Shown here piece by piece: positions 43,709-51,380 of a stretch of 64,000 bases of DNA (position 1 is its first letter; every line of letters starts with the position of its first letter). The position numbers and the translations under genes were made by a program. Source of the DNA: Gaiellasilicea sp963784895 (GTDB lineage Bacteria; Actinomycetota; Thermoleophilia; Gaiellales; Gaiellaceae); the NCBI GenBank assembly GCA_963784895.1, contig CAWATM010000016.1, positions 186,001-250,000 of the forward strand, in the 5' to 3' direction. A model generated the notes under the pieces. It did not search any database, was not told the origin of the DNA, and saw nothing but the letters and a program-made list of their open reading frames with translations.

Positions 43709-44130
43709 CACTCGGCGTGCTGCAGCGGGCGGTGGCACTTGCCGCCGTCGCACTTCTCGCCGCCGTCGCGGCCCTGGCGCTGAGCCGCGAGACGGACGGC
43801 GATGCCCCGGCTCAGGGTGAGGCGAGCCCGATCACGGTGGCCGAAACGGGCTGGTACACCGCGCTCGCCGGTTCGCGCGGCGCGCCGCGCGACGCCGAGC
43901 GCACGACCTGCCGGAGCGTGCTCACGCCGCGCTCGCTCGGCGTCTCGCATCCCGTGCTCCCGTGCGGCGTCAAGATCTACATCGCCTACGGCGGCACCGA
44001 GCTTCTGACCGAGGTGATCGACGGCCGGCTGAAGCGCCAGGGCCGCCAGTTCGAGCTGACCGAGGCGCTCGCGCAGCGGCTCGGCATCGACGGCACCCAG
44101 CAGGTCCGCTGGCGCTTCGCGCGCGCCTAG
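43705..44130 (+). CDS. Exported double-psi beta-barrel (RlpA-like) protein
   Basis: The 141-residue protein has an N-terminal signal or anchor (LQRAVALAAVALLAAVAALA). The C-terminal 75 residues contain SLGVSHPVLPCGVKIYIAYG, EVIDGRLKRQGRQFELTEAL and AQRLGIDGTQQVRWRF. These match the double-psi beta-barrel of RlpA-like proteins (the LPCG turn, the FDL-like FEL and the lG..G..V end). RlpA members bind or cleave peptidoglycan glycans; the catalytic Asp of lytic enzymes cannot be confirmed here. GTG overlaps the upstream stop. Confidence 0.7.
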   Translation: MTLGVLQRAVALAAVALLAAVAALALSRETDGDAPAQGEASPITVAETGWYTALAGSRGAPRDAERTTCRSVLTPRSLGVSHPVLPCGVKIYIAYGGTELLTEVIDGRLKRQGRQFELTEALAQRLGIDGTQQVRWRFARA

Positions 44131-44200
44131 CTGCGCAAACCCCTGAAAGGGGCCGCTCTGCCTCCCCGGCGGTCACGCCACAGTTAGACTTCGACAGCTC

Positions 44201-44348
44201 GACCCTGTACGTGGCCTTGCGCGTAAACGTGAACCAACGCTCACGTGAAGGGAGCCTGGGTCCGGTCTAGACCTCACCCGTCGACGTCCGGCACGGCACC
44301 CACCTGCTAAGGCAGGTTCGCATCGGCGCAAGGAAACACGGCAGGGTC
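44201..44348 (+). ncRNA. ssrS: Structured RNA candidate with 6S-like architecture
   Basis: The gap between the DPBB gene and mnmA holds a long irregular hairpin. GACCCTG (44201-44207) pairs with CAGGGTC (44342-44348), GTG with CAC, and CCTTGCG with CGCAAGG. Inside are two side hairpins (CGTGA/TCACG on the left, ACCTGC/GCAGGT on the right) and an apical arm (GGG, GCC, CCGG with CCGG, GGC, CCC). A closing stem, an open centre with a side hairpin and an apical stem is the 6S RNA plan, and 6S RNA lies near aspS in some Gram-positives. TAGACT at 44185-44190 could be its -10. Identity as 6S is inference. Confidence 0.5.
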
Positions 44349-44402
44349 AGGGCACCTTCTTATTTGCGGGAGCAGATCCCGATCGCGCGAAGACCCCTGA
44401 AG

Positions 44403-44419
44403 GGCCGCCTTCGGCGGCC
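44403..44419 (+). terminator. GC hairpin between the RNA candidate and mnmA
   Basis: GGCCGCC and GGCGGCC pair perfectly around TTC, with ACCC/GGGT further out. It lies 55 bases after the RNA candidate and 34 bases before mnmA. There is no T-tract, so termination is only likely. Confidence 0.45.
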
Positions 44420-44441
44420 GGGTTCACCCGTGTTTCGTCGC

Positions 44442-44447
44442 TAGGCT
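44442..44447 (+). promoter_or_regulatory. -10 element of mnmA
   Basis: TAGGCT ends six bases before the ATG at 44454; no Shine-Dalgarno is present. Confidence 0.45.
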
Positions 44448-44453
44448 GATCCG

Positions 44454-45713
44454 ATGATCGAGGTTGTCGGAGACTCTGCCCGCGGCGAAGAGCTCGCGTT
44501 CGTGCGCCTGGTCGTCGAGGGCGACCGGATCGTCGAGGCCGACGCGCCACGGATGGCGAAGCCCCTCGACGGGCTGACGCTGCTCGAGGCGGCCGCCGTC
44601 CCCGGAGAAATGCTCGCGGCGGACGCGCTCGCGAACGCGCTCGCCGAGGTCTTCCGCGCCGAGCCCGATCCCGATCGGGTCGCGGTCGCGCTGAGCGGCG
44701 GCGTCGACAGTGCGGTCGCGCTGCTCCGTGCCGGGCCGAAGGCGATCGGCGTCACGCTCCGCCTCTGGCTCGATCCGGCCGGCCCCGACTCCGAGCGTGC
44801 GTGCTGCTCACCGGAGGCAGTGATCGCCGCGCGCGAGACCTGCCACGCGCTGGGGCTCCCGCACGTGACCCTCGACCTGCGCGAGGAGTTCCGACGCGCA
44901 GTCGTCGACCCGTTCGTCGCGTCATACGCCCGTGGGGAGACGCCGAACCCGTGCGGCCGCTGCAACGGGGAGTTCCGCTTCGCCGAGCTGCTCGCCTTCG
45001 CCGACCGCGCCGGCGCGGCGAAGCTGTGGACGGGCCATTACGCGCGCATCGTCGAGCGCGACGGCCGCAGGCTGATCGCCCGCGCCGCCGACCCGGACAA
45101 GGATCAGTCCTACATGCTGGCGCCCCTCGATCCGACGCTGCTGGACCGGATCGAGTTCCCGCTCGGCGAGCAGACGAAGACAGCCACACGCAGCGAGGCG
45201 GGCGCAGCCGGTCTCGAGGTCGCGGAGCGCCGCGAGAGCCAGGAGGCCTGCTTCCTCGCCGGTGACGACTACCGCTCGTTTCTCGAGCGCAGCGGGCTCG
45301 CGCCGACCGAGGGCGCGATCGTCGACGAGGGGGGCACCGAGCTCGGCCGGCACGACGGGGTCTGGCGCTACACACCGGGTCAGCGCCGCGGGATCGGCAT
45401 CGCGGCCGCCGAGCCGCTCTACGCGCTGCGGACGGACGCGGCCACGAACACGCTCGTCGTCGGGCCGCGCGGCTCGCTCGCCTGCTCCACCGTCGAGGTG
45501 CGCGGCATCCTGCACGCACCGGTCGAGCGCGTCGAGGCGAAGGTGCGCTACCGGTCGCCCGCGCTGCCCGCCGAGGTCACCGCGACGGCGGACGGGTTCA
45601 CGCTCGAGCTCGCGCGGCCGGCCTACGGCGTCGCTCCCGGCCAGATTGCCGTGCTCTACGACGACGACGCCGTCGTCGGTTGCGGCGTGGTGTCGGCGGC
45701 GTTGCGCGACTAG
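44454..45713 (+). CDS. mnmA: tRNA 2-thiouridine(34) synthase with an N-terminal IscU-like extension
   Basis: The 419-residue protein thiolates U34 of tRNAs for Lys, Glu and Gln. The PP-loop SGGVDS is at residues 81-86. The two catalytic cysteines are C167 (TPNPCGRCNGEF) and C266 (SQEACFLAG), and the C-terminal barrel is complete. The first 70 residues are extra. Their pattern (FVRLVVEGDRIVEADAPR, then GLTLLEAAAVPGEMLAADAL) resembles the IscU/NifU scaffold domain fused to MnmA in some Thermoleophilia, but no cysteine remains, so iron-sulfur binding there is lost. The gene is probably leaderless. Confidence 0.93.
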   Translation: MIEVVGDSARGEELAFVRLVVEGDRIVEADAPRMAKPLDGLTLLEAAAVPGEMLAADALANALAEVFRAEPDPDRVAVALSGGVDSAVALLRAGPKAIGVTLRLWLDPAGPDSERACCSPEAVIAARETCHALGLPHVTLDLREEFRRAVVDPFVASYARGETPNPCGRCNGEFRFAELLAFADRAGAAKLWTGHYARIVERDGRRLIARAADPDKDQSYMLAPLDPTLLDRIEFPLGEQTKTATRSEAGAAGLEVAERRESQEACFLAGDDYRSFLERSGLAPTEGAIVDEGGTELGRHDGVWRYTPGQRRGIGIAAAEPLYALRTDAATNTLVVGPRGSLACSTVEVRGILHAPVERVEAKVRYRSPALPAEVTATADGFTLELARPAYGVAPGQIAVLYDDDAVVGCGVVSAALRD

Positions 45714-45716
45714 GAT
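45711..45716 (+). promoter_or_regulatory. -10 element overlapping the mnmA stop
   Basis: TAGGAT includes the mnmA stop codon TAG and ends six bases before the next GTG start at 45723. Confidence 0.4.
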
Positions 45717-45722
45717 GCCCCC

Positions 45723-46190
45723 GTGCAGCTTCTAGCCGCCAGCGCGGGCGACATCGCCAACTACGCCCTCGCCGTCTTCCTCCTCGCCGTCGGCCTCGCC
45801 CTCGCGTACATGTTCGTGCGCCTGGGCGGAACCTTCGCCCGGCTTTCTTCGTTGATCAGTGGAACGGAAAGCGAATTGCTGCCCGTGATCCACAAGGTCG
45901 GCGAGAGCGTCGACAAGGTGAATGGGCAGCTGGACAAGGCGGATCGGGTGACGGACAGCGCAGTTGACATGGCGGACAGCGCGGACACGGCCGTACGTGC
46001 CGTGAGCATGGCGATCACGCGTCCCGTGCAGAAGATCTCCGGCCTCGCCGCCGGGCTCTCGCACGGCGCCGCCACGCTGAAGGCCCGCAAGGACTTCGGC
46101 GAGGCCGTCAGAAGCGCGAAGGAAGCAGCCGCACGGCGGGAGCGCGACCTCGAAGAGGAACTTCGCGCTGCCGATCGCGGCACGGCTTGA
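45723..46190 (+). CDS. DUF948-like membrane-anchored protein
   Basis: The 155-residue protein has one N-terminal membrane segment (YALAVFLLAVGLALAYMFVR), followed by a long helical region with ELLPVIHKVGESVDKVNGQL and AVRAVSMAITRPVQKISGLA. This is typical of DUF948/YtxG-like proteins, which in Firmicutes are linked to general stress. It ends in a charged helix. The TGATG junction joins it to an RsbW-like gene and then a SigB-like sigma factor, so it may be part of a stress module. Confidence 0.7.
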   Translation: MQLLAASAGDIANYALAVFLLAVGLALAYMFVRLGGTFARLSSLISGTESELLPVIHKVGESVDKVNGQLDKADRVTDSAVDMADSADTAVRAVSMAITRPVQKISGLAAGLSHGAATLKARKDFGEAVRSAKEAAARRERDLEEELRAADRGTA

Positions 46191-46573
46191 TGGACGAGTT
46201 CACGATCAGCATCCCACGGGAGGACGGCTTCTCGACGGTGGCCGGGCTCGTCGTCGGAGGAATCGCGGCGCGGCACGACGTCACGCTCGACGTCCTCGAC
46301 GACGTTCAACTCGCACTCGTGTCGCTCCTCGATCGCGACGCCGACGGAGCCGAGGTCACGCTCGTCCTCCGGATCGCCGATCACACGATCGACATGTCCG
46401 TCGGCCCCGTCGACGACGGCACAGTCGCAGCCCTCGGGGAAGACGACGACCGGAAGCTCGGGCTCCGCCGGCTGCTCGACGCCACCGTCGACGACGTCTC
46501 GCTGAGCGAGCGCGACGGCGAGACCTGGGTCGAGCTGCGAAAGGGCTATCTCCTCGACGGAGCGGATCGATGA
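46190..46573 (+). CDS. RsbW-like anti-sigma protein lacking ATP-site motifs
   Basis: The 127-residue protein has the fold pattern of RsbW/SpoIIAB-type kinases (FTISIPREDGFSTVAGLVVG at the start, DDVQLALVSLLDRD in place of the N-box helix, KLGLRRLLDATVDDVSLSER near the end). The N-box Asn and the DxGxG loop are absent. ATP binding and kinase activity are therefore unlikely. It overlaps the next gene, a SigB-like sigma factor, by four bases. A direct anti-sigma or scaffold role is inferred from this coupling. Confidence 0.65.
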   Translation: MDEFTISIPREDGFSTVAGLVVGGIAARHDVTLDVLDDVQLALVSLLDRDADGAEVTLVLRIADHTIDMSVGPVDDGTVAALGEDDDRKLGLRRLLDATVDDVSLSERDGETWVELRKGYLLDGADR

Positions 46574-47640
46574 CGCGCCTCTCCGACAAGGCGCTCCTCC
46601 GCCGGTACCACGAGCAAGGAGACCTCGCCGCGCGCGAGCAGCTGATCGAGCAGTACCTCTCGCTCGTCCGCTCGCTGGCCCGCCGTTACGCCTACCGCGG
46701 CGAGCAACTCGACGACCTCGTCCAGATCGGCTGCATCGGCCTGATCAAGGCGATCGACCGCTTCGACATCGACCGCGGCGTCGAGCTGACCACCTACGCG
46801 ACGCCGAACATCATCGGTGAGATCAAACGACACTTCCGCGACAAGGGCTGGGCCGTGCGCGTGCCCCGAGGCCTCCAGGAGCTGAACGTCCAGCTCTCGA
46901 AGATCGTCGAAGACCAGACGGTCCAGCTCGGCCGCTCGCCGACGATCCCGGAGCTCGCGAAGGCTGCCGGCGTCGAGGAGGAACTCGTGCTCGAGGCGCT
47001 CGAGTCCGGCCGCGCGTACACGTCGCTCTCGCTCTCGACGGGCGGTTCCGACGAGGACGGCGAGCTCGACCCGCTCGAGTCGCTCGGCACCGAGGAGCAC
47101 CAGTACTCGGTCTCGGAGGACCGCGCCGTGCTCGCACCCGGGTTCCGGGTCCTCGACGAGCGTGAGCGCCGGATCCTCCACCTCCGCTTCTTCGACGGGC
47201 TGACGCAGAGCCAGATCGCCCAGCACGTCGGGATCTCGCAGATGCACGTCTCCCGCCTGATCCGCCGCGCACTCGAGAAGATCCGCGACGAGATCGCCAC
47301 GGACGAGCAGCTCGAGACGGCAGCGCCCAAGCGTCGCTGCCGGCTAGCGCACGCGACGGTCAGACCGGTTCTCGCCACCGTCCCTTCTGGCCATGCCTGC
47401 GGCCAGGACCCTACACGTCGCCGCGGGGACGTGTCGGCGGCCAGGACCTCCACACGTTCCCCGGCTTTCGCGGCGCTGCGGCGTGCCAGGACAGCCGGGT
47501 TGCCCGCCCCTACAATCCCAGCGTGCATACGTCAGCGGAGCTGCGCGAGGGCTTCCTCGCCTTCATGGAGGAGAAGGGCCATACGCGGCTGCCGTCCTGG
47601 CCGCTCGTCCCGCGCGCGGATGACCACTCGACGCTGCTGA
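46570..47640 (+). CDS. SigB/SigF-type sigma factor, frame runs on into alaS
   Basis: Residues 1-252 form a complete group 3 sigma factor. Region 2 is DDLVQIGCIGLIKAIDRFDI followed by LTTYATPNIIGEIKRHFRDK, region 3 is VPRGLQELNVQLSKIVEDQT, and region 4 is LDERERRILHLRFFDGLTQS followed by ISQMHVSRLIRRALEKIRDE. Relatives stop soon after this. Here the frame continues about 100 residues of Arg/Ser/Pro-rich sequence and ends at 47640, inside alaS. A stop lies close by in another frame (TAG at 47345). The natural end is probably near 47330-47350, with a lost stop or an indel. Confidence 0.85.
   Translation: MTRLSDKALLRRYHEQGDLAAREQLIEQYLSLVRSLARRYAYRGEQLDDLVQIGCIGLIKAIDRFDIDRGVELTTYATPNIIGEIKRHFRDKGWAVRVPRGLQELNVQLSKIVEDQTVQLGRSPTIPELAKAAGVEEELVLEALESGRAYTSLSLSTGGSDEDGELDPLESLGTEEHQYSVSEDRAVLAPGFRVLDERERRILHLRFFDGLTQSQIAQHVGISQMHVSRLIRRALEKIRDEIATDEQLETAAPKRRCRLAHATVRPVLATVPSGHACGQDPTRRRGDVSAARTSTRSPAFAALRRARTAGLPAPTIPACIRQRSCARASSPSWRRRAIRGCRPGRSSRARMTTRRC
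47399..47457 (+). repeat. Two 20-bp direct repeats and a hairpin upstream of alaS
   Basis: GCGGCCAGGACC plus CTACACGT (47399-47418) recurs at 47437-47457 as GCGGCCAGGACCTCCACACGT. Between them ACACGTC and GACGTGT form a 7-bp hairpin. The region is upstream of the alaS -10 element and could be regulatory or a terminator for the sigma gene. Confidence 0.5.
47511..47516 (+). promoter_or_regulatory. -10 element of alaS
   Basis: TACAAT, a strong match to TATAAT, ends six bases before the GTG start. This is the clearest leaderless promoter in the window. Confidence 0.6.
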
Positions 47641-50042
47641 CGACGGCCGGGATGCAACCGCAGATGCCGTTCTTCCTCGGTCGCGAGGAGCCGCCGGCGC
47701 TGCTGACGGCGACCTCGCAGAAGTGCTTCCGCACGCCCGACATCGACGAGGTCGGCACCGACGGCCACCACCTCACCTTCTTCGAGATGCTCGGCAACTT
47801 CTCGTTCGGGCAGTACTTCAAGCCGGGCGCGGTCGAGCTCGCACGGGAGTTCATCCAGGAGCGGCTGCAGCTCGATTGGGACCGGATCTGGGTCACCGTC
47901 CATGCCGGCGACCCCGTGTTCGAGCTCGGGCCGGACGAGGTCGCGATCCGCGAGTGGGAAGCGGTCGGGATGCCCGCCGAGCGGATCGTCGCGCTGCCGA
48001 GCTCAGAGAACTTCTGGTCGGTCGGCGGCCCCGGGCCGTGTGGGCCCGACTCGGAGATCTATTGGGACTGGGGCGCCGAGCACGGCTGCGGCGAGCCAAC
48101 CTGTGCGCCCGCGTGTCCGCGCTGCGATCGCTTCCTCGAGTTCTGGAACCTCGTCTTCATGGAGTACGAGCAGCATCCGGACGGGACGCTGACGCCGCTG
48201 CCGAAGCAGAACATCGACACCGGGATGGGGCTCGAGCGCCTCTCGGCGATCGTCCAGGACGTCCCGAACCGCTCCGTCTACGAGACCGACGGCTACCAGG
48301 CGATCATGGCCTGGGTCGCGGCCGAGAGCGGCGTCGCCTTCGGCGACTCCGACGCCGCGACGAAGGCGCACCGGGTCCTCGCCGACCACGGTCGTGGGAT
48401 GACGTTCCTCGTCGGCGACGGTGTCACGCCCTCGAACGAGGGCCGCGGCTACGTGCTGCGCCGGATCATCCGTCGCGCCGTCCAGCAGGCGCGCACGATC
48501 GGCCTTCGCGAGCTCTGGGGCATCAGCGAGGTCGTCGTCGAGCAGATGGGCCAGTGGTTCCCGGAGCTGCCGGAGAACCGCGAGCGGATCCGCGACGTCC
48601 TTCGCGCCGAGGAGGAGCGCTTCAACGAGACGCTTGCGCGCGGGATGAAGCTGTTCGAGGACGTCGCCGCCGGCGGCGCCATTTCCGGCAAGGACGCCTT
48701 CGACCTCACCGCGACCTACGGCTTCCCCTTCGAGCTGACCGCGGAGCTCGCACTCGAGCGCGGGATCGCGGTCGACGAGGACGGCTACCGCGAACGGATG
48801 GCCGAGCACCGTGAGGTGTCGCGCGGCCAGCTGGCCCGGGTCACGGCCTCGCTCGGCGGCCCCGCGACGGACTTCGTCGGCTTCGAGCAGACCGAGTTGC
48901 TGACCGCGATCGTCGCGCTCAACGAGCTCGGCGACGGCACCTTCGAGGCGAAGCTCGAGCGCTCGCCCTTCTACCCGGCAGGCGGCGGCCAGGTGACGGA
49001 CGCCGGCTGGATCGAGCACGACGACACGGGCGCGCGCGCGGAGTTGCGCGACGCCGTCCGGCTCGGCGACGACCAGACGCTCGTCTTCGAGGGGGAGGGC
49101 TTCGCGGTCGGAGACCGCGTCAAGGCCGTCGTCCCCTGGGCCGTTCGCTTTCCGACGATGGCGAACCACACGGCGACCCACCTCCTGCACGAGGCGCTCC
49201 GGCGTGTGCTCGGGGAGCACGTCCAGCAGGCGGGTTCGGCCGTCCGTCCGGACAAGCTCCGCTTCGACTTCACGCACCCGCAGACGCTGAGCGCCGAGGA
49301 GCGCGAGCGGGTCGAGCGGCTCGTCAACGAGCAGGTCTTCGCCGGCCGCCCCGTCCGGACGTTCGAGACCCCGATCGCCGAGGCGCGGCGGCTGGGGGCG
49401 CAGATGCTGTTCGGGGAGAAGTACGGCGAGATCGTCCGCGTGGTCGAGATCGACGGCTTCTCACGCGAGCTCTGCGGCGGCACCCACGTCCGCTCGACCG
49501 CCGAGATCGGGCCGTTCGTGATCCTCTCCGAGGGGTCGGTCGGCTCGGGCGCGCGGCGGATCGAGGCCGTCACCTCCGGCGAGGCGTACGCGCTTCTCCA
49601 CGCGCGCGCGCAGGAGGGCGACGAGCTGCGCGGCGAGCTGGCGCAGGCTCGCAAGGAGGCGAGGAAGGGCGCCGGAGACGGCACCGCCGCCGATTTCACC
49701 GTCACCCGCGAGACCGCGGCCGGCGACGTCACCGTGCTCGTCGTCGACGTCAAGAGCGGCGACCCGCTGGACGTCTCCGACAAGCTGAAGGCTCGTCACG
49801 CGCCGGCGGCTGTGATCGTCGGGCTGCGCGACAACGGTGCCGCACAGCTTTTGATCAACCTCGACAAGTCGCTCGAGGGCCGCGGCGTCGACGCCGGCGC
49901 CGTGATTCGAGCGGCAGCCGCGTTGATCGGAGGCAAGGGCGGCGGCAGGGCGACGATGGCACGCGCAGGCGGCAAGGACGCCGCGGGGCTCGACAGCGCA
50001 GTCGCGCTCGCCGAGCAGACGATCCTCGAGGCGCTCGCCTGA
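47523..50042 (+). CDS. alaS: Alanyl-tRNA synthetase
   Basis: The 839-residue enzyme charges tRNA-Ala. The class II catalytic core covers residues 1-240 (LREGFLAFMEEKGHTRLPSW, FFEMLGNFSFGQYFKPGAVE, NIDTGMGLERLSAIVQDVPN). The tRNA recognition part contains GRGMTFLVGDGVTPSNEGRG. The editing domain has HTATHLLHEALRRVLG and CGGTHVRSTAEIG, giving the metal-binding HxxxH and CxxxH set. The C-terminal DHHA1 domain (about 700-839) has KGGGRATMARAGGKD. GTG start without a ribosome site but with a -10 element six bases upstream. Confidence 0.97.
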   Translation: MHTSAELREGFLAFMEEKGHTRLPSWPLVPRADDHSTLLTTAGMQPQMPFFLGREEPPALLTATSQKCFRTPDIDEVGTDGHHLTFFEMLGNFSFGQYFKPGAVELAREFIQERLQLDWDRIWVTVHAGDPVFELGPDEVAIREWEAVGMPAERIVALPSSENFWSVGGPGPCGPDSEIYWDWGAEHGCGEPTCAPACPRCDRFLEFWNLVFMEYEQHPDGTLTPLPKQNIDTGMGLERLSAIVQDVPNRSVYETDGYQAIMAWVAAESGVAFGDSDAATKAHRVLADHGRGMTFLVGDGVTPSNEGRGYVLRRIIRRAVQQARTIGLRELWGISEVVVEQMGQWFPELPENRERIRDVLRAEEERFNETLARGMKLFEDVAAGGAISGKDAFDLTATYGFPFELTAELALERGIAVDEDGYRERMAEHREVSRGQLARVTASLGGPATDFVGFEQTELLTAIVALNELGDGTFEAKLERSPFYPAGGGQVTDAGWIEHDDTGARAELRDAVRLGDDQTLVFEGEGFAVGDRVKAVVPWAVRFPTMANHTATHLLHEALRRVLGEHVQQAGSAVRPDKLRFDFTHPQTLSAEERERVERLVNEQVFAGRPVRTFETPIAEARRLGAQMLFGEKYGEIVRVVEIDGFSRELCGGTHVRSTAEIGPFVILSEGSVGSGARRIEAVTSGEAYALLHARAQEGDELRGELAQARKEARKGAGDGTAADFTVTRETAAGDVTVLVVDVKSGDPLDVSDKLKARHAPAAVIVGLRDNGAAQLLINLDKSLEGRGVDAGAVIRAAAALIGGKGGGRATMARAGGKDAAGLDSAVALAEQTILEALA

Positions 50043-50044
50043 AG

Positions 50045-50434
50045 GTGATCGCCCTGGATTACGGCTCGGCGCGCACCGGCGTGGCTGTCTCCGACGCGAC
50101 CGGGACGCTGGCGCGCCCAGTGGGCGTCGTCGAGCGAGCGGCATCGCCGGCGGGGTTGCGTCAGCTGGCCGAGCTCGTCGCGGCCGAGGGCGCCGAGCGC
50201 GTGGTCGTCGGGCTGCCGCTGACACTGCGCGGAGCGGCGGGGGCGCAGGCGCAGGAGACGGCGGCGTTCGTCGCGTCGCTCGAGGCGCTGCTCGACGTCC
50301 CGGTCGAGTCGTTCGACGAGCGCTTCACGACCACACTCGCCGCGTCGGGGCCATCCTCGAAGGCCCCCGAAGATGCGCGCGCGGCTGCGCACCTGCTCGA
50401 GAGCTGGCTGGCATGGACGAGCCGAGGGGCGTAA
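50045..50434 (+). CDS. ruvX: RuvX/YqgF-type Holliday junction resolvase-like nuclease
   Basis: The 129-residue RNase H-fold protein has the catalytic pattern: Asp in IALDYGSARTGVAVSDATGT, ERVVVGLPLTLRGA, then ESFDERFTTTLA with the DER acid. The last conserved Asp is in APEDARAAAHLLESWL. It processes pre-16S rRNA 5' ends or resolves junctions. It starts three bases after alaS and its stop overlaps mltG (TAATG), the same order as in Firmicutes. Confidence 0.92.
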   Translation: MIALDYGSARTGVAVSDATGTLARPVGVVERAASPAGLRQLAELVAAEGAERVVVGLPLTLRGAAGAQAQETAAFVASLEALLDVPVESFDERFTTTLAASGPSSKAPEDARAAAHLLESWLAWTSRGA

Positions 50435-51342
50435 TGCCGCCCAGGCCGGGCCGGCCGGAGCGCCGCCCGCCGAAGGGGCAGATTGCGCGCCGGCGCGCGC
50501 TCGCGGCGCTGCTCCTGTTCGGCTTCATCGGGCTGGCGCTCTGGCTTGGCGTCAGCGCCTTCGGCGACAGCGACACCGAGGAGCCGCCTCCCGCGACGAC
50601 GGTCGCGGCGCCGAAGCCGACGATCCTCCGGATCGTCTTTCCCGAGGGCTTCACCCGCAAGGAGATGGTGAAGCGCGTCGCCGAGGTGCGCCAGATCGCG
50701 AAGACCAAGCGCAAGGTGACCCCGAAGCTGTCCGGGAACGCGTACGCGGCAGCGTCGAAGGCGGCGCAGGTGCCCGTCGGCTTCCGCAAGGACGCAAAGG
50801 GGAGCGAGGGCTTCCTCTTCCCGGCGACGTACGAGTTCACGCCGCGGACGACGAGCGCGCAACTCGTGGACGATCAGCTCGAGCACTTCGAGACGAACTG
50901 GGCCAAGGTCGACCTCGCCGCGGCGAAGAAGAAGAACCTGACGCCGTACGACGTCCTGATCATCGCCTCGATGGTCGAAAAGGAGACGATCGCGCCGGAC
51001 GAGCGGCCGAAGGTCGCCGCGGTGATCTACAACCGGCTGAAGGCGGGGATGCCGCTCGGGATCGACGCGACGATCAGGTACGGGCTCGACGTGCCCGGCA
51101 CGGAGGCGCTCCGCGTCTCGCAGCTCGAGAGCGACAACCCCTACAACACGCGCAACCGCACCGGCTTGCCGCCGACGCCGATCGCGAACCCGGGCCTCGC
51201 CTCGATGCAGGCCGCCGCGCATCCGGCGAACGTGAACTACCTCTTCTTCGTGCGCAAGCCGGACAAGGTGCACCACTTCTTCACCGCGAGCGAGTCGGAG
51301 TTCTACGCAAAGGCCTGCGAGTACGGCTTCGGCTGCGGCTGA
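50434..51342 (+). CDS. mltG: Endolytic peptidoglycan transglycosylase MltG
   Basis: The 302-residue membrane enzyme cuts nascent glycan strands. A membrane segment (RRALAALLLFGFIGLALWLG) follows a basic N-terminus. A LysM-like part (FPEGFTRKEMVKRVAEVR) leads into the YceG catalytic domain with EGFLFPATYEFTPRTTSAQL, the catalytic Glu in IASMVEKETIAPDERPKVAA, then DATIRYGL and NTRNRTGLPPTPIANPGLAS. The ATG at 50434 overlaps the ruvX stop; another in-frame ATG at 50413 would overlap more. Confidence 0.95.
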   Translation: MPPRPGRPERRPPKGQIARRRALAALLLFGFIGLALWLGVSAFGDSDTEEPPPATTVAAPKPTILRIVFPEGFTRKEMVKRVAEVRQIAKTKRKVTPKLSGNAYAAASKAAQVPVGFRKDAKGSEGFLFPATYEFTPRTTSAQLVDDQLEHFETNWAKVDLAAAKKKNLTPYDVLIIASMVEKETIAPDERPKVAAVIYNRLKAGMPLGIDATIRYGLDVPGTEALRVSQLESDNPYNTRNRTGLPPTPIANPGLASMQAAAHPANVNYLFFVRKPDKVHHFFTASESEFYAKACEYGFGCG

Positions 51343-51380
51343 CGCCCGGCCGGGAACGCGTCAGGGCCGAAAATGACCAC

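Noticed and set aside
44131..44200. Riboswitch upstream of mnmA
   Set aside because: The structured part is followed by a separate hairpin and a -10 element next to mnmA, so it is more likely an independent RNA than a leader of mnmA. No known aptamer consensus was recognised.
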